NCBI GenBank assembly: GCA_035253685.1
Contig: DATFBR010000068.1
Coordinates: 1 to 11,024, forward strand
Direction of reading: 5' to 3'
DNA length: 11,024 nucleotides
Source: DASRTE01 sp035253685
Lineage (GTDB): Bacteria; Actinomycetota; Actinomycetes; Jiangellales; Jiangellaceae
Part shown: positions 1 to 6,731 of the stretch, one piece after another
Position numbering within the stretch: position 1 is the first letter of the stretch
How the letters are laid out: every line of letters begins with the position of its first letter
Program-made: the position numbers and the translations under genes
The notes under the pieces: generated by a model
Told to the model about the DNA's origin: nothing
Database searches by the model: none
The model's input: the letters and a program-made list of their open reading frames with translations, nothing else

Positions 1-831
1 CAGGACGTTCTCGCGGCGGCCGAGGAGGCCAAGCGGGCCGCCGAGCAGCCGGCGGCCGCGGCAACGGCCGCCGCTCCCGCGGCGGCGGCAGCACCTGCCG
101 CATCGCAGCTTCGCGGAACCACGGCGAAGATGTCCCGCCTGCGGTCGATCATCGCCCGGCGCATGATCGAGTCGCTGCAGGTGTCGGCGCAGCTCACGAC
201 CGTCCTCGAGGTCGACGTGTCCGCCATCGCCCGGTTGCGCCAGCAGGCAAAGGCCGGCTTCCTGGCGCGCGAAGGCGTGAAGCTGTCCTTCCTTCCGTTC
301 TTCGCGAAGGCCACGGTGGAGGCCCTCAAGGCTCATCCGACCGTCAACGCCACGATCGACACCGACAAGGGCGAGATCACCTACTTCGACGCCGAGCACC
401 TCGGGATCGCGGTCGACACCGAGCGCGGCCTGCTGGTGCCGGTCATTCGCGATGCGGGCGACCTCAACATCGCGGGTCTGTCCCGCAAGATCGCCGACTT
501 GGCCGACCGCACTCGCAACAACAAGATCAAGCCGGACGAGCTGTCGGGCGGAACCTTTACGCTGACCAACACCGGCAGCCGGGGTGTCTTGATCGATACG
601 CCGATCCTCAACCAGCCGCAGGTCGGCATCCTGGGCACGGGCGCGGTGGTCAAACGGCCGGTCGTCGTCACCGATGAGCTGGGTGCGGAGAGCATCTCAA
701 TCCGGTCGATGGTCTACCTGTCGCTGACATACGACCACCGGCTGGTCGACGGCGCCGACGCCGCCCGGTTCCTCACGACGATCAAGCAGCGGCTCGAGGG
801 GGGCCAGTTCGAGGGCGACCTCGGTATCTGA
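1..831 (+). CDS. sucB: 2-oxoacid dehydrogenase E2 (dihydrolipoamide acyltransferase), 3' part
   Basis: This is the C-terminal 276 residues of an E2 acyltransferase; the gene begins before the window and is open from base 1. The first residues (QDVLAAAE) match the end of a peripheral E1/E3-binding domain. An Ala/Pro-rich linker of about 30 residues follows, then the complete catalytic domain from about base 120. The active-site motif DHRLVDG lies at 733-753, its His and Asp being the catalytic pair of the CoA-acyltransferase fold. E2 moves an acyl group from lipoyl-lysine to CoA in the pyruvate or 2-oxoglutarate dehydrogenase complex in the cytoplasm. The lipoyl domains that LipB and LipA would modify lie upstream, outside the window. 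The position matches M. tuberculosis dlaT (annotated sucB), which serves pyruvate dehydrogenase, so substrate specificity cannot be fixed from this fragment. The ATG at 130 is internal, not the start. Confidence 0.95.
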   Translation, partial: QDVLAAAEEAKRAAEQPAAAATAAAPAAAAAPAASQLRGTTAKMSRLRSIIARRMIESLQVSAQLTTVLEVDVSAIARLRQQAKAGFLAREGVKLSFLPFFAKATVEALKAHPTVNATIDTDKGEITYFDAEHLGIAVDTERGLLVPVIRDAGDLNIAGLSRKIADLADRTRNNKIKPDELSGGTFTLTNTGSRGVLIDTPILNQPQVGILGTGAVVKRPVVVTDELGAESISIRSMVYLSLTYDHRLVDGADAARFLTTIKQRLEGGQFEGDLGI

Positions 832-847
832 TCTCCGCCAGTCGGTC

Positions 848-1741
848 ATGCGGGTCGCGATCACAGGCTCCAGCGGCCTGGTGGGTACGGCACTGCGCGA
901 TTCGCTGACCGCCGACGGCCACCAGGTGATCCGGCTCGTCCGGAGACCGGCGCAGGTACCCGACGAAGTCTCGTGGGATCCGGCGATCGGACATCTCGAT
1001 CCGGCCGCCCTCAATGGGGTGGAGGCGGCGGTCAACCTCGCCGGTGCGGGCCTGGGCGAACGTCGCTGGACGCGTGACTACAAGCAGCTGATCCGAAACA
1101 GCCGGGTGGGTGCCACCCGTACGCTCGCGATGACGCTGGCCGGGCTGCCCGAACCGCCGCGCGTGCTCGTGTCCGGCTCGGGAATCGACGCGTACGGCTC
1201 GGACCACGGGGCGGACATCCTCGACGAGGACGAGCCGACCGGCAAGGGATTCCTCGCCGAGGTCTTCCGTGACTGGGAGGCGGCGGCAGCTCCCGCGGTG
1301 AGGGCCGACATAGCGGTCTGCCACGTCCGCCTCGGTCCGGTGATGACGAGTAGGGGCGGGGTGCTCGCGCGGATGCTTCCTCTGTTCCGACTCGGTCTGG
1401 GCGGCCCGCTGGCGGGGGGTGAGCAGTACTGGAGTCCGGTGTCGCTCGACGACACGGTTCGGGCGTTGCGCTTCCTGGTCGAGACGCACGGTTGTGCCGG
1501 GCCGTACAACGTCACAGCGCCTGAGCCGGTGACCAACGGCGAGTTCTCGCGTGTGCTCGCCCGCGCTGTCGGTAGACCGGCTGTGCTGCCCGCGCCCGAG
1601 TTCGCGCTGCGGATACGCTTCGGCGGCTTCGCCGACCGGATGGTCAACAGCCTCCGCGTGGTGCCGGCCCGCCTGCTCGAGGCCGGCTTCGAACACCGGC
1701 ATCCGGACGCCCCTGCGATCATCACCGCCGCCCTGCGCTGA
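848..1741 (+). CDS. TIGR01777-family NAD(P)-binding epimerase
   Basis: A 297-residue short-chain dehydrogenase-like protein of the TIGR01777 (YfcH/SDR39U1-like) family. The N-terminus begins directly with the Rossmann strand and its G7-x-x-G10-x-x-G13 dinucleotide loop. Other family features are GAGLGERRW (residues 66-74) followed by the NSRVGATRTL stretch (84-93), WSPVSLDD (195-202), and a C-terminal DUF1731 segment (about 249-295) ending in the usual LLEAGFEHRHP. The length is normal for the family. The substrate is unknown; the sun-like epimerase label is a family name, not a proven activity. The ATG lies 16 nt after the sucB stop with no clear Shine-Dalgarno sequence, so expression probably depends on read-through from sucB. 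The same neighbour order occurs in mycobacteria (Rv2215-Rv2216). Its stop is only 9 nt from the stop of the convergent kinase gene. Confidence 0.92.
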   Translation: MRVAITGSSGLVGTALRDSLTADGHQVIRLVRRPAQVPDEVSWDPAIGHLDPAALNGVEAAVNLAGAGLGERRWTRDYKQLIRNSRVGATRTLAMTLAGLPEPPRVLVSGSGIDAYGSDHGADILDEDEPTGKGFLAEVFRDWEAAAAPAVRADIAVCHVRLGPVMTSRGGVLARMLPLFRLGLGGPLAGGEQYWSPVSLDDTVRALRFLVETHGCAGPYNVTAPEPVTNGEFSRVLARAVGRPAVLPAPEFALRIRFGGFADRMVNSLRVVPARLLEAGFEHRHPDAPAIITAALR

Positions 1742-1750
1742 GCGCCGGCG

Positions 1751-3409
1751 TCAGCCGAACCGCCAGCCGGAAGCGTCGGGCGCCGGGACGAGCTCAGCCT
1801 GCCAGGTCGCCTCCGGCAGCCCTTCCTTCTCGGCGACGACCTCACCGCTGTCGTCGACGAGCTGGTACGGCGGCAGCCTGTCGGTGATCTCGAGCACGAC
1901 CCGCCCACCCTCCTGCGACACCATCTCGGCGGTGACCACCTCGAAGGCCAGGCCGTCGGTGTGGACACCCGCATCGGCATAGAGCTGGAGCAACTCCGCG
2001 TCCTCCGCAAGCACCTGGCTGGTCGGCGTGTAGACGTCGCAGAGCGCCGACGCGTCGACCTCGGCGAACGCCTCGGTCCGCAGCGCGTAGAGGCTCTGGA
2101 CCACCTGGGTCCAGTCGCTGACGGCCGGGGGTTCCTCGGTCGGCGCGGGCTGCGGACCTCCGCACAAGTCGACCGGAACCTCCGCCTCGCCCGGCGAGCT
2201 CAACCGGCCGGCTCCTGGCAACGCCTCCGGATCGCTGCCGTTAGTCAGCTGCAGCACCGCGAAGACGGCACCGGCCACGATCACCGGAATCGCGATGACG
2301 ACGGCCAGTATCCGCGCTATCTCGATCCGGCGCCGGCGGCGCGGGGGTCGCTCCGGCTCCACCTCGGGTGGGCGACGCGGGGGTCGCTCCGGCTCGAGGG
2401 CGGGCCGGCGCCGCCGCCGTGGTGCGTCCAGGGCGCCCGGCGACTCGACAGCCTGCGACAAATCGACGGCCTCAGTGGCAGGCGCGGCGGCCGGTACCGG
2501 CGGCGGCTCGGGCGTGGCCTGGACCGGGCCCGTCGGCAGGGAATCCTGCTGTGTGGCGGCCGGTGTGTCGATCTCGGGTTGCGGCTCGCGCGCCGCGTGC
2601 CGGGAACGGTGCCGCGGTGCAGCAACCGGCTCGGCCTCGGCGACGTCGGCGACCTCCTCGATTCCGACCGGGATCGGGTCGGCGAGAACAAACAATGCGT
2701 TGGCCAGCGACGCGGCGTTCGGTCGCCGCGACGGGTCGGGATTCATCGCCTGTGCGAGCGCCCCCTGGGTGGCCGGCGGGATGCCCGGCAGGAGGAGTGC
2801 GTGTGTCGGCACGTATCCGGTGAGCGCACGCAGGGCGACGGCCGCCAGCCCGTAGACGTCCGATCCCGGCTGTGCCGGGTGGCCGGCGACCACCTCCGGA
2901 GCTGAGTACCCGGGCGTCAGCCCGAGGTCGGCGAACCGGTCACCGGCGATGCGTGAGACCCCGGCGTCGGAGAGCATGGGTCGGCCGTCGGAGGAGAACA
3001 CCAGCGTGTCCGGCGACACGTCACCGTGCACCAGGCCGAGCAGGTGGAGCTCCGCGAGCGCCTGCGCCGCCGGTGCGCAGACAGTGACGATTTCGCCTGG
3101 CGAGAGCGCGCCCCGAGCAGCCAGGAGCTCGGCCAAGCTGCCGCCGTCGGCGATCTCCCGCACGATCACCAGCGCGCCCGGCGCGTCGACGATGCCGAAC
3201 ACCTGGAGCACGTGCGGGTGCTCGACCGCGGTCATCAACGCCAACTCGCGCCGCGCACGTTCACGCGACCCCGGATCCGGCAGGTGCAGCAGCTTCAAGG
3301 CCACGCGGCGACCGCTGGCTTCCTCGCGGGCGACCCATTCCGATCCGTCGCCACCGCTGCCGAGCGGCCCCTCCACGGCATAGCCCGGCACGAACACGGG
3401 GAAGTCCAT
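1751..3409 (-). CDS. membrane Ser/Thr protein kinase-like protein with altered catalytic loop
   Basis: A 552-residue protein with a Pknb-like kinase domain (about 9-245), a low-complexity Pro/Arg/Glu linker (about 246-362), one transmembrane segment (about 365-387) after a basic cluster, and an extracellular domain (about 390-552) with two cysteines (C416, C457). Visible kinase elements are the Gly-rich loop (17-22), the ATP lysine in VALK (K39), the helix-C Glu (E55), a DAG in place of DFG (148-150) and APE (170-172). The catalytic loop reads HGDVSPDT (128-135): the base Asp130 is kept, but the usual Lys is Ser132 and the usual Asn is Thr135. HGDVSPxN loops occur in some actinobacterial kinases; loss of the Asn is less usual. 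It could be a weak kinase or a pseudokinase. The ectodomain's alpha/beta character suggests an NTF2/SnoaL-like sensor, but that is a guess. The gene lies between the epimerase and lipB, where M. tuberculosis has no kinase, and is divergent from lipB. Confidence 0.9.
   Translation of the reverse strand: MDFPVFVPGYAVEGPLGSGGDGSEWVAREEASGRRVALKLLHLPDPGSRERARRELALMTAVEHPHVLQVFGIVDAPGALVIVREIADGGSLAELLAARGALSPGEIVTVCAPAAQALAELHLLGLVHGDVSPDTLVFSSDGRPMLSDAGVSRIAGDRFADLGLTPGYSAPEVVAGHPAQPGSDVYGLAAVALRALTGYVPTHALLLPGIPPATQGALAQAMNPDPSRRPNAASLANALFVLADPIPVGIEEVADVAEAEPVAAPRHRSRHAAREPQPEIDTPAATQQDSLPTGPVQATPEPPPVPAAAPATEAVDLSQAVESPGALDAPRRRRRPALEPERPPRRPPEVEPERPPRRRRRIEIARILAVVIAIPVIVAGAVFAVLQLTNGSDPEALPGAGRLSSPGEAEVPVDLCGGPQPAPTEEPPAVSDWTQVVQSLYALRTEAFAEVDASALCDVYTPTSQVLAEDAELLQLYADAGVHTDGLAFEVVTAEMVSQEGGRVVLEITDRLPPYQLVDDSGEVVAEKEGLPEATWQAELVPAPDASGWRFG
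2340..2395 (-). repeat. 36-bp period duplication inside the kinase linker
   Basis: A 20-bp stretch at 2340-2359 recurs exactly at 2376-2395, an offset of 36 bp or 12 codons. It encodes the repeated EPERPPRR motif (residues 339-346 and 351-358) just before the transmembrane helix. It looks like an in-frame tandem duplication that lengthened the basic juxtamembrane region. Confidence 0.8.
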
Positions 3410-3551
3410 CGGACCATCTTCGCAAATGCCGCCGGTTGTGGAGGTGCCCGCCCGGAACTGTCCACAACCGGTACCCGACCGATCCGCGGGCTTCCGGATC
3501 GCGGCTTCGCGAGTCCGACTTGCAGTGCCGTGGCGCGCGTAAGGTGGACCG
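3410..3551. promoter_or_regulatory. divergent control region with perfect 11-bp inverted repeat
   Basis: A 142-bp region between the divergent starts of the kinase gene and lipB. It contains a perfect inverted repeat, CCGGTTGTGGA at 3432-3442 and TCCACAACCGG at 3461-3471, separated by 18 nt. A second 7-bp inverted repeat (CGATCCG/CGGATCG, 3480-3486 and 3495-3501) lies closer to lipB. The right arm includes CTGTCCACA (3458-3466), one base from the actinobacterial DnaA box TTGTCCACA. On the minus strand a GAAGAT box (3416-3421) lies 6 nt before the kinase ATG, and the left arm overlaps its expected -35 area. This suggests an operator or DnaA-type site; binding is not shown. Confidence 0.5.
3540..3551 (+). 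promoter_or_regulatory. putative leaderless promoter of lipB
   Basis: TAAGGT at 3540-3545 fits the actinobacterial -10 pattern TANNNT and is followed by 6 nt and the GTG start at 3552. Transcription would then begin at or next to the first codon, giving a leaderless mRNA. The same bases AAGGTGG could instead be read as a weak Shine-Dalgarno sequence, so both readings remain open. No convincing -35 is visible. Confidence 0.45.
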
Positions 3552-4247
3552 GTGAGCTCTCCGCAGCTGATCAGTTACGACACGCTGGTGCCGTACCAGC
3601 GCGCGTGGGACGAGCAGCGCCACCTTCACGCGGCCCGGGTCGCTCGACAGATCCCCGACACCGTCATGCTGCTCGAGCACGAGCCGGTGTACACCGCCGG
3701 GAAGCGGACCGAGCCGCACGAGCGTCCACTGCTCGAAACGGGAGCACCCGTCATCGACGTCGACCGCGGCGGCAAGATCACCTGGCACGGTCCGGGCCAG
3801 CTCGTCGGCTACCCGATCCTCCGGTTACCGGACCCGATCGACGTCATCGCCTTCGTCCGCCGGGTCGAACAGGTGCTCATCGACGTGTGCGCCGAGTTCG
3901 GCGTCCGCGCCGGACGGGTCGAGATCAAAGGGCGCAGCGGCGTGTGGATTCCGGCCGACGACCGTGGTCCCGATCGCAAGCTGGGAGCGATCGGCCTGCG
4001 CGTCGCGCAAGGGGTGACCATGCATGGCTTCGCCCTCAACTGCGACTGCGACCTGTTCTGGTTCGACCGGATCGTGCCGTGCGGAATCGCCGATGCCACC
4101 GTGACGTCGCTGTCGGCCGAACTCGGCCGCCGCGTACCCGTCGGCGAGGTCCGTCCCGTCGTCGAGCGTCACCTGCCGGACCTGTTGGCCACGCCGGCCA
4201 CATCGGTCACACCGGTCACCGCCGGAGCAGCCGGCCCGGCGGCGTAA
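3552..4247 (+). CDS. lipB: lipoyl(octanoyl) transferase LipB
   Basis: A 231-residue octanoyl-[ACP]:protein N-octanoyltransferase. It moves octanoate from acyl carrier protein to the lysine of lipoyl domains in E2 subunits and the glycine-cleavage H protein, as the first step of de novo lipoylation. The family signature RGGKITWHGPGQLVGYPIL is at residues 72-90, the catalytic Lys143 in KLGAIG and the catalytic Cys177 in PCGI. The start is GTG, chosen because it precedes the usual N-terminal segment and agrees with the promoter spacing. The last ~19 residues are an Ala/Thr/Pro/Val tail beyond the conserved core, encoded by short CGGTCAC-like DNA repeats. lipA follows after 9 nt. Confidence 0.96.
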   Translation: MSSPQLISYDTLVPYQRAWDEQRHLHAARVARQIPDTVMLLEHEPVYTAGKRTEPHERPLLETGAPVIDVDRGGKITWHGPGQLVGYPILRLPDPIDVIAFVRRVEQVLIDVCAEFGVRAGRVEIKGRSGVWIPADDRGPDRKLGAIGLRVAQGVTMHGFALNCDCDLFWFDRIVPCGIADATVTSLSAELGRRVPVGEVRPVVERHLPDLLATPATSVTPVTAGAAGPAA

Positions 4248-4256
4248 GCTCGAAAC
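4245..4256 (+). promoter_or_regulatory. putative leaderless internal promoter of lipA
   Basis: TAAGCT at 4245-4250 overlaps the lipB stop codon (TAA, 4245-4247) and is followed by 6 nt and the lipA GTG at 4257. The pattern is identical in spacing to that before lipB. No Shine-Dalgarno sequence is seen in the 9-nt gap, so lipA may be translated from its own leaderless transcript, by coupling to lipB, or both. Confidence 0.4.
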
Positions 4257-5198
4257 GTGAGTGTCGCCCCGGACGGCCGCCGCCTGTTGCGCCTCGAGGC
4301 GCGCAACAGCGAGACCCCGATCGAGAAGAAGCCGTCGTGGATACGGACGACGGCTCACATGGGTCCCGAGTACCGCGAGCTCCAGGCGCTGGTGACGCGC
4401 GAAGGTCTGCACACCGTCTGCCAGGAGGCGGGCTGTCCCAACATCTTCGAATGCTGGGAGGACCGCGAGGCAACCTTCCTGGTCGGGGGTGACCAGTGCA
4501 CCCGGCGCTGCGACTTCTGCCAGATCGCCACCGGCCGGCCGGAACCCCTCGACCGTGACGAGCCCCGGCGCGTCGCCGAGTCGGTGCAGGCGATGGGCCT
4601 GCGCTACGCCACGGTCACCGGCGTCGCAAGGGACGATCTGGAGGACGAGGGTGCCTGGCTCTACGCGGAGACTGTCCGAGCCATCCACCGGCTCAACCCC
4701 GGGACCGGCGTCGAGATCCTGACACCCGACTTCTCCGCGCGTCCCGAACTGCTGCGGCAGGTGTTCGATGCGCAGCCAGAGGTGTTCGCCCACAACGTCG
4801 AGACGGTGCCCCGGATCTTCAAGCGAATCCGGCCAGCCTTTCGCTACGACCGCTCGCTGAACGTTTTGTCGATGGCCCGTGCTGCGGGCATGGTCACGAA
4901 GTCGAATCTGATCCTCGGTATGGGCGAGACCCGCGACGAGGTGTCCCAAGCGCTGCTCGACCTGCACGAAGCCGGATGCGACCTGATCACGATCACCCAG
5001 TATCTGCGCCCGTCTGCCCGCCATCACCCGGTCGACCGCTGGGTCAGGCCGGAGGAGTTCGTCGAGTTGCGGGAGGAGGCCGAGGCCGTGGGGTTCGCCG
5101 GGGTGATGTCCGGTCCGCTCGTGCGGTCGTCCTACCGCGCCGGGCGCCTCTACCGCCAGGCGATACAGGCCCGCCAGGAGTCCCTGGACATCGCCTGA
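4257..5198 (+). CDS. lipA: lipoyl synthase LipA (radical SAM)
   Basis: A 313-residue radical SAM enzyme that inserts sulfur at C6 and C8 of protein-bound octanoyl chains to make the lipoyl cofactor. Both iron-sulfur clusters are accounted for: the radical-SAM CxxxCxxC (C81, C85, C88) and the auxiliary cluster cysteines in CQEAGCPNIFEC (C55, C60, C66). The C-terminal RSSYR (290-294) supplies the conserved serine ligand of the auxiliary cluster. Length is typical and no key residue is missing. GTG is the start; it gives the normal N-terminus including the KKPSWIR segment. It works directly after LipB on the E2 protein whose gene is upstream. Confidence 0.97.
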   Translation: MSVAPDGRRLLRLEARNSETPIEKKPSWIRTTAHMGPEYRELQALVTREGLHTVCQEAGCPNIFECWEDREATFLVGGDQCTRRCDFCQIATGRPEPLDRDEPRRVAESVQAMGLRYATVTGVARDDLEDEGAWLYAETVRAIHRLNPGTGVEILTPDFSARPELLRQVFDAQPEVFAHNVETVPRIFKRIRPAFRYDRSLNVLSMARAAGMVTKSNLILGMGETRDEVSQALLDLHEAGCDLITITQYLRPSARHHPVDRWVRPEEFVELREEAEAVGFAGVMSGPLVRSSYRAGRLYRQAIQARQESLDIA

Positions 5199-5436
5199 CC
5201 CAACGCTGACCGAACGTCGGCCCCGAAGGACCTGTCAGGGCAAGCGGACCTGTCAGGGCGAGCGGAGCGCTGACCAGGGCCGACTCGCTCGACGGCGCTG
5301 ACAACTCGGCCGCCGAAGGACTTGTCAGGGCGAGCGGAGCGCTGACCAGGGCCGACTCGCTCCACGGCCCTGACAACTCGGCCGCCGTTCGTCCGGACCG
5401 CATGCCGCCACCGGAGCGCTCTCGACGCGTTGCGGC
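5199..5436. repeat. intergenic tandem repeats with internal inverted repeat
   Basis: No gene is supported here. Two near-identical units start at 5251 and 5323 (72-bp offset) and run about 64 bp each, to about 5314 and 5386; they differ at only a few positions. A truncated third copy of the core lies at 5222-5240. The second unit carries a perfect 10-bp inverted repeat, TTGTCAGGGC at 5322-5331 and GCCCTGACAA at 5367-5376, with an inner GAGCG/CGCTC pair (5332-5336, 5358-5362), so it can fold into a long hairpin. It may terminate lipA transcription or belong to a dispersed palindromic repeat family. The core reappears at 6629-6646. Confidence 0.8.
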
Positions 5437-5844
5437 TCAGCCGGTGAGCTGCCGCATCAGCGAGGCGTCATCGCGCACGGCCCAGTGCTCGACACCCTTG
5501 CCGTCCACGATGCGGATGATATGCATCTGCTTGTAGGCGAAGCTGCGACCGGTTGCCGCCAGGCCGAAGAAGTCACCGGTGTGCACGCCGCTGTGCGTGC
5601 AGTGGACGACCACCTTGTCGCCTTCGGCGAGCACGTCGTGGATCTCCCACTTCTGGTCGCTGAACGCCTCGTTGAGCAGGCTCATGAACATCGTGATCCC
5701 ACCCATGCCTGGAGGGGTGCCCGGTGGCGCCTCGTGGTTGACGAACCGGTCGCTGATCACCTCCCGCAGTGCGCCCACGTCGTTGGCCGGGAAGATCTCC
5801 TCGAGCACGCGCCGGGCGAGCGGTTTGTTGTCGATGCTGGACAT
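5437..5844 (-). CDS. SnoaL-like polyketide cyclase / ester cyclase family protein
   Basis: A 135-residue NTF2-fold protein of the SnoaL-like (PF07366, ester cyclase) family. Typical elements are the N-terminal helix, the FVNHEAPPG segment (about residues 33-41), the central VVVHCTHSGVHTGDFFGLAATG strand-loop (about 77-98) and the C-terminal HIIRIVDGKGVEHWAVRDD (about 107-125) ending in LMRQL. Family members are cyclases or small hydrolase/isomerase-like proteins, many without known substrate; no substrate can be inferred here. The start is set at 5844 because AGGGGGG (5850-5856) lies 5 nt upstream and the longer open frame adds 26 residues unlike the family. The gene is divergent from the TetR gene 62 bp away, so it is the likely regulatory target of that protein. 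Confidence 0.85.
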   Translation of the reverse strand: MSSIDNKPLARRVLEEIFPANDVGALREVISDRFVNHEAPPGTPPGMGGITMFMSLLNEAFSDQKWEIHDVLAEGDKVVVHCTHSGVHTGDFFGLAATGRSFAYKQMHIIRIVDGKGVEHWAVRDDASLMRQLTG

Positions 5845-5871
5845 GTCGACCCCCCTGAGTGTGTCGCGTCC

Positions 5872-5898
5872 TACCACACATATTCGTGGCAGTATCAT
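5872..5898. promoter_or_regulatory. putative TetR operator and promoter
   Basis: A 20-bp imperfect palindrome at 5872-5891 has arms TACCAC and GTGGCA around an AT-rich centre, with 7 of 10 positions symmetrical. It sits in the 62-bp gap between the divergent cyclase and TetR starts. Immediately after it, TATCAT (5893-5898) fits a -10 box, 8 nt before the TetR ATG. The position suits an autoregulatory TetR operator. Confidence 0.45.
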
Positions 5899-5906
5899 TC
5901 TACTCA

Positions 5907-6560
5907 ATGTCCGAGAAAGCAAGACCCAGACGCAGCTACGACGGCGCGAACCGCCGGCGGCAGGCCGCAGTGACCCGCGCCAAGATCGTGGCCGCTGCCA
6001 CCCGGATGTTCCTCGAGCACGGGTACGCCGGTGCGACGATCCCGGCGATCGCCGCAGAAGCTGGCGTGGCCCTGCAGACGGTGTACCGGGCCGCGCACGG
6101 AAAGGCCGGTCTCCTGGAGGCGGCTGTCATTACTGCGGTAGCGGGCGGCGTGGAGCGTTCTGAGGTACCAGTTGAGCAGCGGCCCACGATACGCGCGATC
6201 ATGGAGGAAGCGGATCCCTACCGACAACTGGTGCTGTACGCACACACGCAGCCAGGCATCTGGTCGCGGGTGGGACCCCTGTTACGGGTGCTCGAGGCCG
6301 CGGCCGGGTCCGAACCCGACCTGCGCCGACTGCAACAGGAGCAGGACGCGCAGCGGATTGCCGGGTTGACCCGTTTCGCACGCTCGCTGCAGGAACGTGG
6401 CGCGCTGCGCCAGGGGCTGAGACCCAAGCACGCGGCCGACATCATCGTGACGCTGGGCTCCCACGCAACCTACGACAGCCTGGTCGTCACACGTGGGTGG
6501 GCCGACGACCAGTACGAAGCCTGGCTCGCGGACGCCCTGCAGCACTCCCTCCTCGGTTAG
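5907..6560 (+). CDS. TetR-family transcriptional regulator
   Basis: A 217-residue regulator. The N-terminal DNA-binding domain spans about residues 20-72: the first helix is RAKIVAAATRMFLEHGY, then TIPAIAAEAGVALQTVYRAAHGKAGLL, which is the classic TetR helix-turn-helix with the TVYR recognition helix. The C-terminal ligand-binding part (about 90-217) is helical with no recognisable subfamily marker, so the ligand is unknown. The start is placed at 5907 (MSEKARPRR) rather than the in-frame ATG at 5859: a TATCAT box lies just upstream and the extra 16 residues would overlap the candidate operator. There is no obvious Shine-Dalgarno sequence, which again fits a leaderless transcript. It probably represses itself and the divergent cyclase gene. 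Confidence 0.9.
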   Translation: MSEKARPRRSYDGANRRRQAAVTRAKIVAAATRMFLEHGYAGATIPAIAAEAGVALQTVYRAAHGKAGLLEAAVITAVAGGVERSEVPVEQRPTIRAIMEEADPYRQLVLYAHTQPGIWSRVGPLLRVLEAAAGSEPDLRRLQQEQDAQRIAGLTRFARSLQERGALRQGLRPKHAADIIVTLGSHATYDSLVVTRGWADDQYEAWLADALQHSLLG

Positions 6561-6731
6561 ACACTGCTTCCGTGGAGGAATGCGTTGCTTCACGGGCGAC
6601 TTAACACGCTCCGCGCGCAGGGCCGGTACCGAAGGACTTGTCAGGGTCGGCCAGACACCGGCCGGCGCGGGCACCCGGGCCAATTCAAGGTTTGTCTACG
6701 GGTCGATCTGACCCATCGGGAAGCGGTCGCA
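6561..6731. other. intergenic region after tetR
   Basis: No gene is supported. The stretch holds the isolated repeat core at 6629-6646 and two weak stem candidates: CCGTG/CACGG at 6570-6574 and 6591-6595, and GGGTC/GACCC at 6700-6704 and 6710-6714. The second lies about 17 nt past the stop of the minus-strand lipoprotein gene and could help end its transcript, but it is short and has no T-run. Confidence 0.4.
6629..6646 (+). repeat. solo copy of the repeat core
   Basis: CCGAAGGACTTGTCAGGG occurs here and, identically, at 5313-5330 in the tandem repeats after lipA; 5223-5240 differs by one base. Only the core is shared: the sequence after base 6646 does not continue like the full unit. Confidence 0.75.

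Noticed and set aside
782..2010. Two minus-strand open frames of about 300 codons
   Set aside because: They are antisense to the epimerase and out of frame with the kinase; composition is Arg/Ser-rich without motifs.
3432..3471. Transcription terminator
   Set aside because: The inverted repeat lies between two divergent starts, so there is no upstream transcript for it to end.
3026..4492. Long + strand open frame of 488 codons
   Set aside because: It overlaps the kinase and lipB in other frames; the product is Arg/Pro-rich without any domain, as expected from high-GC shadow frames.
3825..5027. Minus-strand open frame of 400 codons opposite lipB and lipA
   Set aside because: It spans two certain genes on the other strand and has no recognisable domain.
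5251..5386. CRISPR array
   Set aside because: Only two full units, the units abut with no variable spacers of constant length, and no cas gene is near.
5044..5403. Minus-strand frame encoding repeated SAPLALT-like units
   Set aside because: The protein repeats only mirror the tandem DNA repeats; no ribosome site, and it runs into lipA.
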